From contig NZ_CP092487.1 in NCBI RefSeq assembly GCF_022429565.1, forward strand, positions 963,001-1,027,000: 64,000 nt of DNA, read 5' to 3'. Positions 23,521-32,839 of this stretch are shown here, in pieces (the first letter of the stretch is position 1; the number at the start of each line of letters is the position of its first letter). The notes beneath the pieces are model-generated. The model did not search any database. It saw only the letters and a list, made by a program, of their open reading frames with translations, and had not been told where the DNA came from. The stretch comes from Lutibacter sp. A64. Lineage in GTDB: Bacteria > Bacteroidota > Bacteroidia > Flavobacteriales > Flavobacteriaceae. The position numbers and the translations under genes were made by a program.

Positions 23521-24114
23521 ATGAAAACGCATATTAAAGCATATGTTTTAGCATCATTATTTATGGTAGCTTTAACAACTCAGGCTACAGCACAGTCACG
23601 TAGAAGTAGTACAACAAGTAAAACTGTAAAAACAACTACGGTTAAAAGAACAACTACAAGTAAAAGAATACCAAGTACAAAAGTAACTTATAAAAAACCT
23701 ACAAAAAAGGTAATTTCAGTAAGAACAGTACCAAATAGAACAGTTATAAAACATAATGGGCAAAATTACTATTATGCCAATAATAAGTATTATACACAAT
23801 CTAGAGGACGCTATATTGCAATTGCACCTAAAATTGGATTTAGAGTAAGTGTATTACCAGCAAATTATAGAAGAATACAGTTTAACAACCGCAACTATTA
23901 TAATGCACAAGGTATATTTTATATACAAGTTAACAATGTGTATGAAGTAGTTGAACCAGAAATAGGTACTATTGTGTACGAATTACCAAATGATTATGAG
24001 AAAGTAGTTATTGATGGTTTAACGTATTACGAATACGCAAACATTTTATACGAAAAAATACAATACAATGGTACTAGAGCTTATGAAGTGGTAGGTATTA
24101 TAGATGTTCAATAA
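23521..24114 (+). CDS. DUF6515 family secreted protein
   Basis: The 197-residue precursor has a signal peptide (cleaved after ATAQ, near residue 25). A basic Ser/Thr/Lys-rich linker follows (about 26-75), then Tyr-rich repeats: QNYYYANNKYYTQ, NNRNYYNAQGIFY, LTYYEYANILYEK. This repeating YY pattern with GF/GT-xVxxLPxxY segments is that of DUF6515 proteins of Bacteroidota. The function is unknown; an exported cell-envelope role is likely. Transcription ends at the hairpin at 24136. Confidence 0.75.
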   Translation: MKTHIKAYVLASLFMVALTTQATAQSRRSSTTSKTVKTTTVKRTTTSKRIPSTKVTYKKPTKKVISVRTVPNRTVIKHNGQNYYYANNKYYTQSRGRYIAIAPKIGFRVSVLPANYRRIQFNNRNYYNAQGIFYIQVNNVYEVVEPEIGTIVYELPNDYEKVVIDGLTYYEYANILYEKIQYNGTRAYEVVGIIDVQ

Positions 24115-24135
24115 AAATTTATTTGGTTGATTGTT

Positions 24136-24173
24136 AAAAAGCGGGTAATTCATTTTGAATTACTCGCTTTTTG
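24136..24173 (+). terminator. terminator after the DUF6515 gene
   Basis: AAAAAGCGGGTAATTCA pairs with TGAATTACTCGCTTTTT around a 4-nt loop, with one G-T pair. It is AT-symmetric and could also serve the NUDIX gene converging from the right. Confidence 0.85.
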
Positions 24174-24213
24174 TTTGCAATCAATTTTGCTTTTACCAAA
24201 GTTTTCTTAATGT

Positions 24214-24951
24214 TTAAATATTTATAAAAGAGTTGTTTTTGTACATTTTTTCGTAAACATCTTTACTAAACATATAAAGTTTAGAAGGTTTTTTAGTTAC
24301 TCCAATTTGTTTTTCATCTAAAGCAACCAAATATTTTTTAGCAATCATTTTTCTTCTAAAGTTTCTATTATCTATTTTAACATCTAAAACAGATTCAAAA
24401 ATATCTTGTAATTCATTTATTGTAAATTTATCTGGAAGCATTTCAAAAACAATTGGTTTATACATTGCTTTTGTTTTTAAATCTTCATACGCTTGATTGA
24501 TAATTTCTAAATGATCAAAACCTAATTCTGGTAAGTTATGTATTGGAAACCATTGCGCATTGTATTTATTATCTTTTAAATTAACCTCGTATGTTTGAAG
24601 TAAAAAATAATAAGCTACAGTAATGGTTCTTAAATTAAACTTTTTGTTTTTTGCCCAAATAATATCTTTTTCATTCATCAATCGGGTAGGACTTCCAAAA
24701 GATTTAAATTGTTTTTTATAAAGGTTGTCTAATCCGGTTAGTTCTTTTAAAACTCTTGTAGCTGTTTCATCTAGTTTTTCATTTTCATAAACATGATACC
24801 CTGTTAAAACAAAATCATTTACTAGTAATTCATTAGTATCTTCATCTTTTAATTGTCGTTGTATTAATAAAACATTTAATGATTTTGTGGTTGCATCAAA
24901 TCCAAAAACTACACAATCAACAGATACATTAGGTATTATTTTAGGAGTCAT
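24214..24951 (-). CDS. NUDIX-type transcriptional regulator (NrtR/AraR-like)
   Basis: The 245-residue protein has a NUDIX-like N-domain (about 8-140: VDCVVFGFDATTKSLNVLLI, then a degenerate Nudix box ENEKLDETATRVLKELTGL). A winged helix follows (about 160-235: FTINELQDIFESVLDVKIDN, RNFRRKMIAKKYL). The Nudix box lacks the full GX5EX7REUXEEXGU set, typical of regulators that bind rather than hydrolyse a sugar or nucleotide effector. It is transcribed away from the polyol operon, and the shared intergenic region holds two copies of a palindromic operator. It most likely represses that operon and is released by a pathway sugar. Confidence 0.8.
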   Translation of the reverse strand: MTPKIIPNVSVDCVVFGFDATTKSLNVLLIQRQLKDEDTNELLVNDFVLTGYHVYENEKLDETATRVLKELTGLDNLYKKQFKSFGSPTRLMNEKDIIWAKNKKFNLRTITVAYYFLLQTYEVNLKDNKYNAQWFPIHNLPELGFDHLEIINQAYEDLKTKAMYKPIVFEMLPDKFTINELQDIFESVLDVKIDNRNFRRKMIAKKYLVALDEKQIGVTKKPSKLYMFSKDVYEKMYKNNSFINI

Positions 24952-25027
24952 AACTATTTTTATTTTATAATAATAAGCTTAATTAATACTTTTTTTTAAG
25001 TAATAGCAAATATACAAAATTTAAACA

Positions 25028-25044
25028 AACGTCATAATAACATT
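25028..25044. promoter_or_regulatory. operator-like half-conserved palindrome O1
   Basis: AACGTCATAATAACATT matches O2 (25178-25194) at 15 of 17 positions. It lies 77 bp upstream of the regulator gene, suiting autoregulation. Confidence 0.55.
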
Positions 25045-25162
25045 ATATGTTATTATTAAAATACCTCTTTAAATAAGCTGACAAATATCAATTATGATGT
25101 TAATAATGATAAAAAAACACATATTTTAATAAAATTATTAGGAATTGTATATTTTTATTTAT

Positions 25163-25170
25163 TACATTTG
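25163..25170 (+). promoter_or_regulatory. TACATTTG -7 box of the polyol operon
   Basis: TAnnTTTG box just before operator O2, whose left edge is 8 bp downstream. A repressor on O2 would block the start site. Confidence 0.55.
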
Positions 25171-25177
25171 ACAAATA

Positions 25178-25194
25178 AACGTCATAATGACGTT
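25178..25194. promoter_or_regulatory. palindromic operator O2 (AACGTCATAATGACGTT)
   Basis: Eight-base arms AACGTCAT / ATGACGTT around a central A, flanked by AATA/TATT. The position downstream of the -7 box and the repeat at 25028 point to the divergent NUDIX-type regulator as its binder. Confidence 0.65.
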
Positions 25195-25235
25195 ATTTAA
25201 CTAAAACGAAATAGTGACTATAAAAGTTATTTATT

Positions 25236-26114
25236 ATGAAAAACAACAATGTTACTTTAACACTACTTAAACATTTAAAAGCTTTACAGATTTTTAAGAC
25301 TAAAAAAAGTAATCTTAAAAAAATTATAGCACTGTTGTTATTAATTTTAAATAGTCACTTTTTAGAGGCACAAAAAATAGATAAGGATAAATACAAAGCG
25401 TTTGAAATATCAGCACATATAAAAAACATGCATACTTGGCATGGTTCTGTAGTGCATCCAGGAGCCATTTTTGCAACTAGTTTAGAATTCAATTCATACA
25501 ATTCAAAATTAACTGTTGGTTTATGGGGTGGAGCAGGTTTTTCTAGCGTTAATGTTACTAATAATAGTACAGGAGAAAGCGTAAGTGCTAACTATAAAGA
25601 GGTATCTATCTATGCAATGTATCGTTTTTCAGATAATTTTTATGTAGAAGCTGTTTCACATAATAATTATACTGGGGTTGAAGAAAGAGGTGATAAATTG
25701 TCCTTTTGGAGTTATGATAAAACGCAAGGATACAATTTTGTAGATGTAGGTTTTGGTATAGATGTTTCTAAAAAAACTTCCTTGTATTTAGCCACAATAA
25801 TAAATGGAGGGTCAGGTGATTATGAAGTTAAAAATAATGGCGATTTAAAAAACTCTTGGACACATTATTTAGAATTAAAAAGTGCAATTTGGCAAAAAGA
25901 AGATTATAAACTATCTGTTTTTACCGGAGGCGCTTGGTCTTTTATTACAGATAAAACTTTTTACACAGAAAACAAAGGGAATATTATAAATGTTGGAGTA
26001 AGCTTAAATAAAAACATTGCTATAAGTAATTATAAATTACCGGTAGAAGTTACGGCAATGTGGAATCCTGAAAAGGAAAAAACAATTCTTCAACTTGATA
26101 TAACCTTATTTTAA
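25236..26114 (+). CDS. outer membrane beta-barrel protein of the polyol operon
   Basis: The 292-residue protein has an extended N-terminus with a signal segment (about 28-45, IIALLLLILNSHFLEAQ). Alternating beta strands with aromatic ends follow (LTVGLWGGAGFSSVNV, FYVEAVSHNNY, YNFVDVGFGIDVSKK), ending LQLDITLF, a terminal Phe as in outer membrane barrels. It is first in the operon with a permease, dehydrogenase and kinase, so it may be the substrate pore. The family is not recognised; an upstream Met-rich start could be too long, with the signal peptide beginning nearer residue 24. Confidence 0.65.
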   Translation: MKNNNVTLTLLKHLKALQIFKTKKSNLKKIIALLLLILNSHFLEAQKIDKDKYKAFEISAHIKNMHTWHGSVVHPGAIFATSLEFNSYNSKLTVGLWGGAGFSSVNVTNNSTGESVSANYKEVSIYAMYRFSDNFYVEAVSHNNYTGVEERGDKLSFWSYDKTQGYNFVDVGFGIDVSKKTSLYLATIINGGSGDYEVKNNGDLKNSWTHYLELKSAIWQKEDYKLSVFTGGAWSFITDKTFYTENKGNIINVGVSLNKNIAISNYKLPVEVTAMWNPEKEKTILQLDITLF

Positions 26115-26140
26115 ACCAACATAATTAATACATATTACTC

Positions 26141-26263
26141 ATGAAATTTAAAAAACATAAAACAGTTTTAAGCAATTTATTTTATAAGTTGATGCCTTAC
26201 TTTCCATTTCAGAAAAATACCATAACCGTTAATTTAGAAACAAAACATTATGGAAACATCTAA
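26141..26263 (+). CDS. possible 40-residue small protein
   Basis: A frame of 40 codons (MKFKKHKTVLSNLFYKLMPY and on) fills the gap between the outer membrane protein and permease genes. It overlaps the permease start by 14 bp. It is basic, with a short hydrophobic patch and no recognised family. It could be translated to couple expression to the permease, or be incidental. Confidence 0.25.
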   Translation: MKFKKHKTVLSNLFYKLMPYFPFQKNTITVNLETKHYGNI

Positions 26264-27965
26264 TAATTTTAAACAATTCCAAAATCTAGAAGCAGAACAA
26301 TTACCAGTTTCAAAAAGCAAACTGCATAATTGGACTCATTTTGCAGGGCTATACGCAGCAGAACATGTTGCTGCTACCGAATTTGTTATTGGAGCTACTT
26401 TTGTTGCTTTAGGGGCAACAACTAAAGATATTTTACTAGGCTTGTTAATAGGTAATATCTTAGCTGTTTTAAGCTGGAGATTTATTACTTCGCCAATTGC
26501 TGTTGACACTAGATTGAGTTTATATACTTACCTTAATAAAATAGCAGGAGATTCTATGACCAAGCTTTATAATTGGGCAAATGTTGTTATTTTTACGGTT
26601 ATATCAGCTGCTATGATTACAGTTTCTGCAACTGCAGTGCGTTTTGCATTTAATATTCCAGCACAACTAAATTGGTATCCAACAAACTTATGGTTTATAC
26701 TAATAGTTTTAATTGTAGGTTCGGTAGTTGTATCTATAGCTATCTATGGTTTTAAAGCAGTCTCCGATTTTTCGGGAATCTGTGCGCCTTGGTTATTTGT
26801 AATGTTTACTTGTGGTGCTTTTGTGCTTTTACCAGCTTTGTCTTTAGAAGTATTAGGAAAAACAGTTCCAAATGGATGGAGCGATTTTATAAGTCTAGGA
26901 GACCTTTCTATATGGACAGGTTTAAATAGTAATGGCGAACCAGGTATTGGATTAACAGAAGTTATTGGTTTTGCTTGGGCAGCAAATACAATTACCCATT
27001 TTGGACTTATTGATATGGCTTTATTTCGTTTTGCAAAAAAGAAATCCTATGGGTTTGCTACTGGTACAGGTATGATGTTCGGTCATTATATAGCTTGGAT
27101 TTCTGCGGGAATTATGGGAGCTGGAGCTGCAGTAATTTTAGGAAAATCTATTGTAGAACTAGATCCAGGTGATGTTGCGTATTATGCATTAGGTTGGTCT
27201 GGTTTTGTAATTGTAATTGTAGCTGGTTGGACTACTGCTGTTGCTAACCTTTACCGAGCAGGTTTAGCAGCACAAGCTATTTTTAATAATCAATCGCGTA
27301 AAAAAACCACATTAATGGTTGGGCTGGTAACTATGATAGTTGCTTGTTTTCCTTTTGTATTTTCTCAAATACTTCCATTGCTTACGTATGCTGGATTAAT
27401 AGTTGTGCCTGTTGGAGCTATAGTTTTTGCAGAACATCAAATATTTCCTAAAATTGGTTATACTAGATATTGGGCGCAATACCGAAAATTAACATTTAGT
27501 ACACCTGCAATAGCCTCTTGGGCTTTAGGACTTATTTTTGGTTTTGGTTTAAACGCCTTAAATGTAATGTCTTTCTTCTATTTATTTATACCTACTTGGA
27601 TATTTACTATATTAATCTACACATTTTTAGCAGGTAGGTATGGTGCTAAAAATAAATATTTAGAAGAAGTACAGCAAGAAAAAACACGAAATGAAGACAT
27701 TATAAAGTATCAAGAACAGCAAACAGAACAAGAAATTGTATCCGTAAAAGATACGTCTATTTTCACTAAAGTATTAAGAGTTATTTCAATTATTGTATTG
27801 CTTATTACTATGGTACTAGCTTGTATTGTTCTATTTGGAAGCTCTAATGAAACTACGTACATAGAAAATCGTGAACTATTTTATCGCTATACATTTATAT
27901 GTACTCTAATTTATTTTATTACTTCATATTGGGCATTAAAACGCGGAAAATTAAAAAACATATAA
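26250..27965 (+). CDS. NCS1-family (cytosine/purine permease-like) transporter
   Basis: The 571-residue protein has about twelve membrane segments. Family features include the N-terminal WTHFAGLYAAEHVAATEFVIGA segment, helix 6 with TEVIGFAWAANTITHFGL, and VVAGWTTAVANLYRAGLAAQ. It carries an extra hydrophilic loop (about 470-505) and a further pair of helices at the C-terminus. NCS1 proteins move nucleobases and related compounds with H+ or Na+. Here the operon encodes polyol catabolism, so the transported substrate may be a sugar alcohol. It is 4 bp from the dehydrogenase gene. Confidence 0.8.
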   Translation: METSNNFKQFQNLEAEQLPVSKSKLHNWTHFAGLYAAEHVAATEFVIGATFVALGATTKDILLGLLIGNILAVLSWRFITSPIAVDTRLSLYTYLNKIAGDSMTKLYNWANVVIFTVISAAMITVSATAVRFAFNIPAQLNWYPTNLWFILIVLIVGSVVVSIAIYGFKAVSDFSGICAPWLFVMFTCGAFVLLPALSLEVLGKTVPNGWSDFISLGDLSIWTGLNSNGEPGIGLTEVIGFAWAANTITHFGLIDMALFRFAKKKSYGFATGTGMMFGHYIAWISAGIMGAGAAVILGKSIVELDPGDVAYYALGWSGFVIVIVAGWTTAVANLYRAGLAAQAIFNNQSRKKTTLMVGLVTMIVACFPFVFSQILPLLTYAGLIVVPVGAIVFAEHQIFPKIGYTRYWAQYRKLTFSTPAIASWALGLIFGFGLNALNVMSFFYLFIPTWIFTILIYTFLAGRYGAKNKYLEEVQQEKTRNEDIIKYQEQQTEQEIVSVKDTSIFTKVLRVISIIVLLITMVLACIVLFGSSNETTYIENRELFYRYTFICTLIYFITSYWALKRGKLKNI

Positions 27966-27969
27966 TATC

Positions 27970-29463
27970 ATGAAAACTAATATAAAACTTAATCAAAATA
28001 ATTTGGCAGAGATTTCAAAACGAATTTCTTGTCCTAGCTACAATAGAAAAAACATTAAAACAGGAATTGTTCATGTTGGTATTGGTGGTTTTCACAGAGC
28101 TCATGAAGCTTATTACACAGATCAATTATTGCATGATGAAGCTGTTAAAGAATGGGGAATTTGTGGTGTAGCACTGTTAAATTTTGATACTAAAATTTAC
28201 AATACTCTTAAAGAGCAAGACGGCTTATACACATTAGTAATAAAAGAATTAGATGGTTCTTTAACTAAAAGAGTTATAGGTTCTATTGTAGATTATTTAT
28301 ATGCTCCAGAAAATCCATTAAAAGTAATAGAAAAAATGGCAAGTCCAGATGTTAAAATAATAACATTAACTATTACAGAAGGTGGTTATAATTATAATGA
28401 AGCAACAGGTGCGTTTGATTTTGACAATCCATTAATTCAACATGATTTAGAATTTTCACAAGCACCAAAAACAATTTTTGGTTATTTAACAGAAGCATTA
28501 AAACTTAGAAAAGAAAACGGATTAAAAGGGGTAACTATTCAATCGTGTGATAATATACAAGGAAATGGACATATGGCTAAAAAAATGCTATTAAGTTATG
28601 TAAAAATAGCTGCACCAGATTTGGTTTATTGGATAGAAAAAAATGTATCGTTTCCTAACAGTATGGTAGATAGAATTACACCTGCAACTTCACCTTCAGA
28701 CATTTCAAATTTATTAGAAACATCAGGAATTGAAGATGCTTGGCCAGTGGTTTGTGAACCATTTAAACAATGGGTTATTGAAGATGATTTTATTGCAGGT
28801 AGACCGGCTTGGGAAACGGTAGGAGCGCAATTTGTAGAAGATGTAGTACCATTTGAAAAAATGAAACTAAGCTTGTTAAATGCAGGGCATTCGGTATTAG
28901 GTATTTTAGGTGATTTAATGGGGTATGCAACTATAGATGAATCTGTTCATAATACTGCAATAAAAAGTTTTTTAACCAATTATATGAATATTGAAGTTAC
29001 CCCAACTTTAGCAGGTTTAGAGAATGTTAATTTAGATGCATATAAAGAATCGTTATTACAACGGTTTGGAAATATTTATATAAAAGATCAACTAGATAGA
29101 ATTTGTTCAGAAAGTTCAGCAAAATTCCCAATATTTATTTTACCAACTGTAAATAAACAATTAAAGAAAAATGGATCGGTTGAATTTGCATCATTTGTAG
29201 TAGCTGCTTGGGCAATTTATAGCTTAGGAAAAAATGAAAATGGAAAACCACTACTTATTAAAGACGCCATGAAAACTATTTTAAATGAAAAAGCTATAGC
29301 GGCTAAAAATAATCCAAAAGAATTTTTAGAAATCACATCAATTTTTGGGAAATTAAAAGACTCTCAAACCTTTGTAAACGCATATACAACAGCATACAAT
29401 AATATTGTTACATATGGAGTTGAAAAGTGCATTATAGCTATTAATAATAAAGTTATTAAATAA
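27970..29463 (+). CDS. mannitol dehydrogenase-family polyol dehydrogenase
   Basis: The 497-residue length is typical of long-chain MDR polyol dehydrogenases (mannitol 2-dehydrogenase, fructuronate reductase, D-arabinitol dehydrogenase). The N-terminal NAD-binding motif is IVHVGIGGFHRAHEAYYTD. The C-terminal catalytic part has KLSLLNAGHSVLGILGDLMG, with the Lys and Asn-x2-His set of the family, and SFVVAAWAIYSLG. It should oxidise a polyol to a ketose, for example mannitol to fructose, which the next gene's kinase could phosphorylate. The exact polyol cannot be fixed from sequence. Confidence 0.88.
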   Translation: MKTNIKLNQNNLAEISKRISCPSYNRKNIKTGIVHVGIGGFHRAHEAYYTDQLLHDEAVKEWGICGVALLNFDTKIYNTLKEQDGLYTLVIKELDGSLTKRVIGSIVDYLYAPENPLKVIEKMASPDVKIITLTITEGGYNYNEATGAFDFDNPLIQHDLEFSQAPKTIFGYLTEALKLRKENGLKGVTIQSCDNIQGNGHMAKKMLLSYVKIAAPDLVYWIEKNVSFPNSMVDRITPATSPSDISNLLETSGIEDAWPVVCEPFKQWVIEDDFIAGRPAWETVGAQFVEDVVPFEKMKLSLLNAGHSVLGILGDLMGYATIDESVHNTAIKSFLTNYMNIEVTPTLAGLENVNLDAYKESLLQRFGNIYIKDQLDRICSESSAKFPIFILPTVNKQLKKNGSVEFASFVVAAWAIYSLGKNENGKPLLIKDAMKTILNEKAIAAKNNPKEFLEITSIFGKLKDSQTFVNAYTTAYNNIVTYGVEKCIIAINNKVIK

Positions 29464-29470
29464 TTATCTT

Positions 29471-30352
29471 ATGAAAAATTTAGTTTGTTTTGGAGAAGTT
29501 TTATGGGATGTGTTTCCAAATCATAAAAAAATTGGTGGTGCACCTTTAAATGTTGCCTTAAGATTGCAGTCTTTTAATAATAATGTTTCTATAATTACAA
29601 GAATAGGAGATGATGAGGAAGGACTGGAAATAAAAAACTTTATTGAAAAACACCATGTGCAAATAGAAAATATTCAAATTGATTCAAAATTAAAAACAGG
29701 TGAAGTTAAAGTTCTATTGAATGAAAAGGGTTCAGCAACTTATGATATAAATTTTCCAAGGGCTTGGGATAATATACAACTAACAGAAAATGCAAAGAAA
29801 ATTATTAAAAAGTCAGATGCCTTTATATTTGGAAGTTTAGTTGCTAGAAATGATGTTTCAAGAGATACATTGTTTAAACTATTAAAATTTGCAACCTATA
29901 AAATTTTTGACATTAATCTTAGAGCCCCATATTATACATTAGAAGTTTTAAGTTATTTAATGAACGAAGCAGACTTTATTAAATTTAATGATGATGAGAT
30001 TTATGAAATTTCAAAAGCATTAGATTTTAACACTAAATCTTTAGAGCAAAATATTAAATTTATTGCAGAAAAAACAAATACAGAATCAATTTGCGTTACA
30101 AAAGGACGCCATGGAGCAATCTTATATTATAATAATATTTTCTATTACAATAATGGTTATAAAATAGATGTTGTTGATACTGTTGGTGCGGGCGATTCTT
30201 TTTTAGCGTCATTAACCAATAAATTATTAAATGGAATAGCTCCACAAAAAGCATTAGATTTTGCGTGTGCTGTAGGTGCAATTGTTGCTAGGAGTGAAGG
30301 GGCTAATCCAGAAATTGAAAATAAAACTATTGATACATTTATAAATGCTTAA
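29471..30352 (+). CDS. PfkB-family sugar kinase (fructokinase-like)
   Basis: The 293-residue protein has the PfkB/ribokinase fold. The N-terminal signature is IGGAPLNVALRLQSFNNNVS. The C-terminal signature is DTVGAGDSFLASL, with the catalytic Asp in GAGD. FDINLRAPYY in mid-protein is typical of fructokinases. It lies 7 bp after the dehydrogenase gene and ends at the terminator at 30392. The likely role is phosphorylation of the ketose made by the dehydrogenase, feeding glycolysis. Confidence 0.88.
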   Translation: MKNLVCFGEVLWDVFPNHKKIGGAPLNVALRLQSFNNNVSIITRIGDDEEGLEIKNFIEKHHVQIENIQIDSKLKTGEVKVLLNEKGSATYDINFPRAWDNIQLTENAKKIIKKSDAFIFGSLVARNDVSRDTLFKLLKFATYKIFDINLRAPYYTLEVLSYLMNEADFIKFNDDEIYEISKALDFNTKSLEQNIKFIAEKTNTESICVTKGRHGAILYYNNIFYYNNGYKIDVVDTVGAGDSFLASLTNKLLNGIAPQKALDFACAVGAIVARSEGANPEIENKTIDTFINA

Positions 30353-30391
30353 TTGTAATATAAAAGAACATTGATTTAAGTTATTTTTAAA

Positions 30392-30426
30392 AGTACCTAA
30401 TAAATTTATAAAATTTATTAGGTACT
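30392..30426. terminator. bidirectional terminator of the polyol operon
   Basis: Perfect 16-bp stem AGTACCTAATAAATTT/AAATTTATTAGGTACT with a 3-nt loop and T/A runs on both sides. It lies between convergent genes. Confidence 0.85.
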
Positions 30427-30454
30427 ACTTTTTTAAATCACATTTAAATGATTA

Positions 30455-32593
30455 TCAGTCAGTTTTTGTTTGTTTAAATAGTTTAGCTTGCTCCAAAATC
30501 TGTATGGTAACTTCGGTAATATTGTACAATAAACTATACTGAATATTTAAAGACGCTTCTTTTTTAGTATGTAATTGTATGCTTATTTCTTCTAAACTAT
30601 CCTTAATTGTATTTATTTCACCTTTATCTTCAGTAGTTAACCAATCATAAGCCTCATCTAAAGCTTTTAAAATAAGACTTTCAAACTTTAATATATTTAA
30701 AGCTTGCTGTTTATGTGAATCTCTATGTGCTCCTAAAGCAGATAAATAAGAAAGTAGCGCATGATTTAAATAGGTTAATCTAAATGCGGTTTTTTTAAGT
30801 TTTTGATGCTTTTGAGGATCTAACTGCATATTTTGCCAAGCCATAACCAATGCATTGTCTGCTCTATGTGCTTCTCTTCTTGCAATTCTATATGTTAAAT
30901 CATCGTTTACAGGTGCTTTATATTCATTTAAAATTGCCTTTAAATAAGCTGTATTTTTTACAATAACTTCGCTTAGTAATTTCGGTAATTTTTTATACTG
31001 CCAATCTGGCCATAAAAAGCGTACCACTATAAATGTTATAAAAGCACCAATTAGCGTATCTATTAACCTAGGAGCCATTACATCTACACCTTTATTGGCA
31101 ATTATATTAAATGCGCACAATACAAAAATGGTAATAAAAATAATACTGATTGAGTATTTGCGTTTCATCCAAAAGAAAAATAAATAGGCCGATGAGAGCA
31201 TCAACACTATTTGTCCTGAAAATGAAAATAATTGCACAATTAAAACTCCAGAAACAACTCCCATAAAAGTACCTAAAATCCTTTGAAACAAGCGTTTTCT
31301 GGTTTCACTATAACTAGGTTGTAATACAAATAAAATAGTTAAAACAACCCATTCACCTTTTTCTATATGAAAATACTTATAAATTGCGTAACCAATTAAA
31401 AAAGAAATGCTTAATCGTATAGCATAACGCATTCTTGGATGGTTAAAATTAAGTTGTGCTTTTAATCTTTCTAAATAAGAACTGGTATCTTGCTCTAATT
31501 TAGGCAATAAATCCGTATCGTAATTTTTATGAATGTTTTTTAAAGTTTTATGAGATTGGGTTAAATTTTGAATTAATAATTTTAGTGGAAGAGAAGGTTT
31601 ATCATCACTATATTTTATTGAATTATGAATTGTTTTTGTTAACCAATCTAAAGCAGACGGGTGCTTGTAAGTAGTACCTGTAAGTAAACATTCAGCAAAA
31701 TTTTGTGTTGCATGTGAAAGTTCATGTAAAAACTGACGAATACCCCCCATTAAATCGTTGTTTAAAGGGTTAGAACTTAATAAATCATAACGTTCATGGC
31801 TAGATGCAGCACGTTCGTGCAAACTTTGTAACGCCATAAAATAATGTAAATAGGGTTGTAAAGGTTTTTTGTCTTTTAGAGATTCTCCATAACTATTTAA
31901 AACCTCTTTACAACGGTCTAAAGCTTCAACAGTTTGTACATTTAAAAGTGCTAGTTTAGCTCTAACTTCTTTTTCATTTTGTTTATCACTGGGAAAAAGT
32001 TTCGATTTTTCATTTAAGTATAAAGAAAGTGCAGAAAAACCTCTAGCAAGTTGTTCTTCTAATAAGCTATAAGGTTTTATACGCAATGTAATGTATGAAA
32101 AAACACCATAAATAAAGGCTCCAGATGTTAATAAAATAGGTTGTAAATACCAAACCGGACTAATTGAAGTACCAATCATAGTATAGATACCTACTAATAA
32201 ACCTCCAAATGTTACTCCTCTAAAACGTTCACTAATACCACCAATTAAAATAAAAACAATGGTAGATAATGCCAATCCAATTCCTAATAAAATAGGGTAT
32301 GGCTGCAATAATTCTACCGAAAAACTGGAGATGGCAAAGCTCACAATTTTTAATGCCATAGATTTTAAGCGTCCATTAGGATGGTCATCTGTTTCAGAAA
32401 GTGCACCTGCAAGCGCTCCTAAACCAAGCGTTACTGCATAAAAAGGTAAATTTAAACTCACCATTAATATAACAAGAACTCCAATTACAAATGTTGCTTT
32501 AATAGATAGTAGCCTATTTGGGTTTCTTAAAAAAGAGGCTCTAAATGAACTAAACCAAGACTGCTGCTTTAAGTAATTTAAGGGGGATTTCAT
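30455..32593 (-). CDS. FUSC-family (YccS/aromatic acid exporter-like) membrane protein
   Basis: The 712-residue protein has two sets of about five or six membrane helices (near 30-165 and 395-525), each followed by a cytoplasmic helical region. This is the duplicated arrangement of YccS/FUSC proteins. Motifs include GERFRGVTFGGLLVGIYTMI, GEWVVLTILFVLQPSYSETR, KRLFQRILGTFMGVVSGVLI and AFITFIVVRFLWPDWQ. Such proteins are thought to export aromatic acids or other organic anions; the substrate here is unknown. Monocistronic. Confidence 0.85.
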   Translation of the reverse strand: MKSPLNYLKQQSWFSSFRASFLRNPNRLLSIKATFVIGVLVILMVSLNLPFYAVTLGLGALAGALSETDDHPNGRLKSMALKIVSFAISSFSVELLQPYPILLGIGLALSTIVFILIGGISERFRGVTFGGLLVGIYTMIGTSISPVWYLQPILLTSGAFIYGVFSYITLRIKPYSLLEEQLARGFSALSLYLNEKSKLFPSDKQNEKEVRAKLALLNVQTVEALDRCKEVLNSYGESLKDKKPLQPYLHYFMALQSLHERAASSHERYDLLSSNPLNNDLMGGIRQFLHELSHATQNFAECLLTGTTYKHPSALDWLTKTIHNSIKYSDDKPSLPLKLLIQNLTQSHKTLKNIHKNYDTDLLPKLEQDTSSYLERLKAQLNFNHPRMRYAIRLSISFLIGYAIYKYFHIEKGEWVVLTILFVLQPSYSETRKRLFQRILGTFMGVVSGVLIVQLFSFSGQIVLMLSSAYLFFFWMKRKYSISIIFITIFVLCAFNIIANKGVDVMAPRLIDTLIGAFITFIVVRFLWPDWQYKKLPKLLSEVIVKNTAYLKAILNEYKAPVNDDLTYRIARREAHRADNALVMAWQNMQLDPQKHQKLKKTAFRLTYLNHALLSYLSALGAHRDSHKQQALNILKFESLILKALDEAYDWLTTEDKGEINTIKDSLEEISIQLHTKKEASLNIQYSLLYNITEVTIQILEQAKLFKQTKTD

Positions 32594-32839
32594 ATTCTAA
32601 GAATAAGTGCGAGTTATAATTAAGCGCAAAAATAAACAAACAAGCTTAATAACTAAGTGTTAAATTTAATTTTTCAATAAATGGTAAAACGTATACGGCT
32701 AATTTTTATATGAAATAACATAAATTATACGCTAATTTATTTAGAATTAAAGCATTGTAATAACTAAGAAAACTAGGTTAAAATTTATTGTTTTTAATAG
32801 TATCTTTAGTAAGTTTACAGTTGATACTATTTTATAAAA

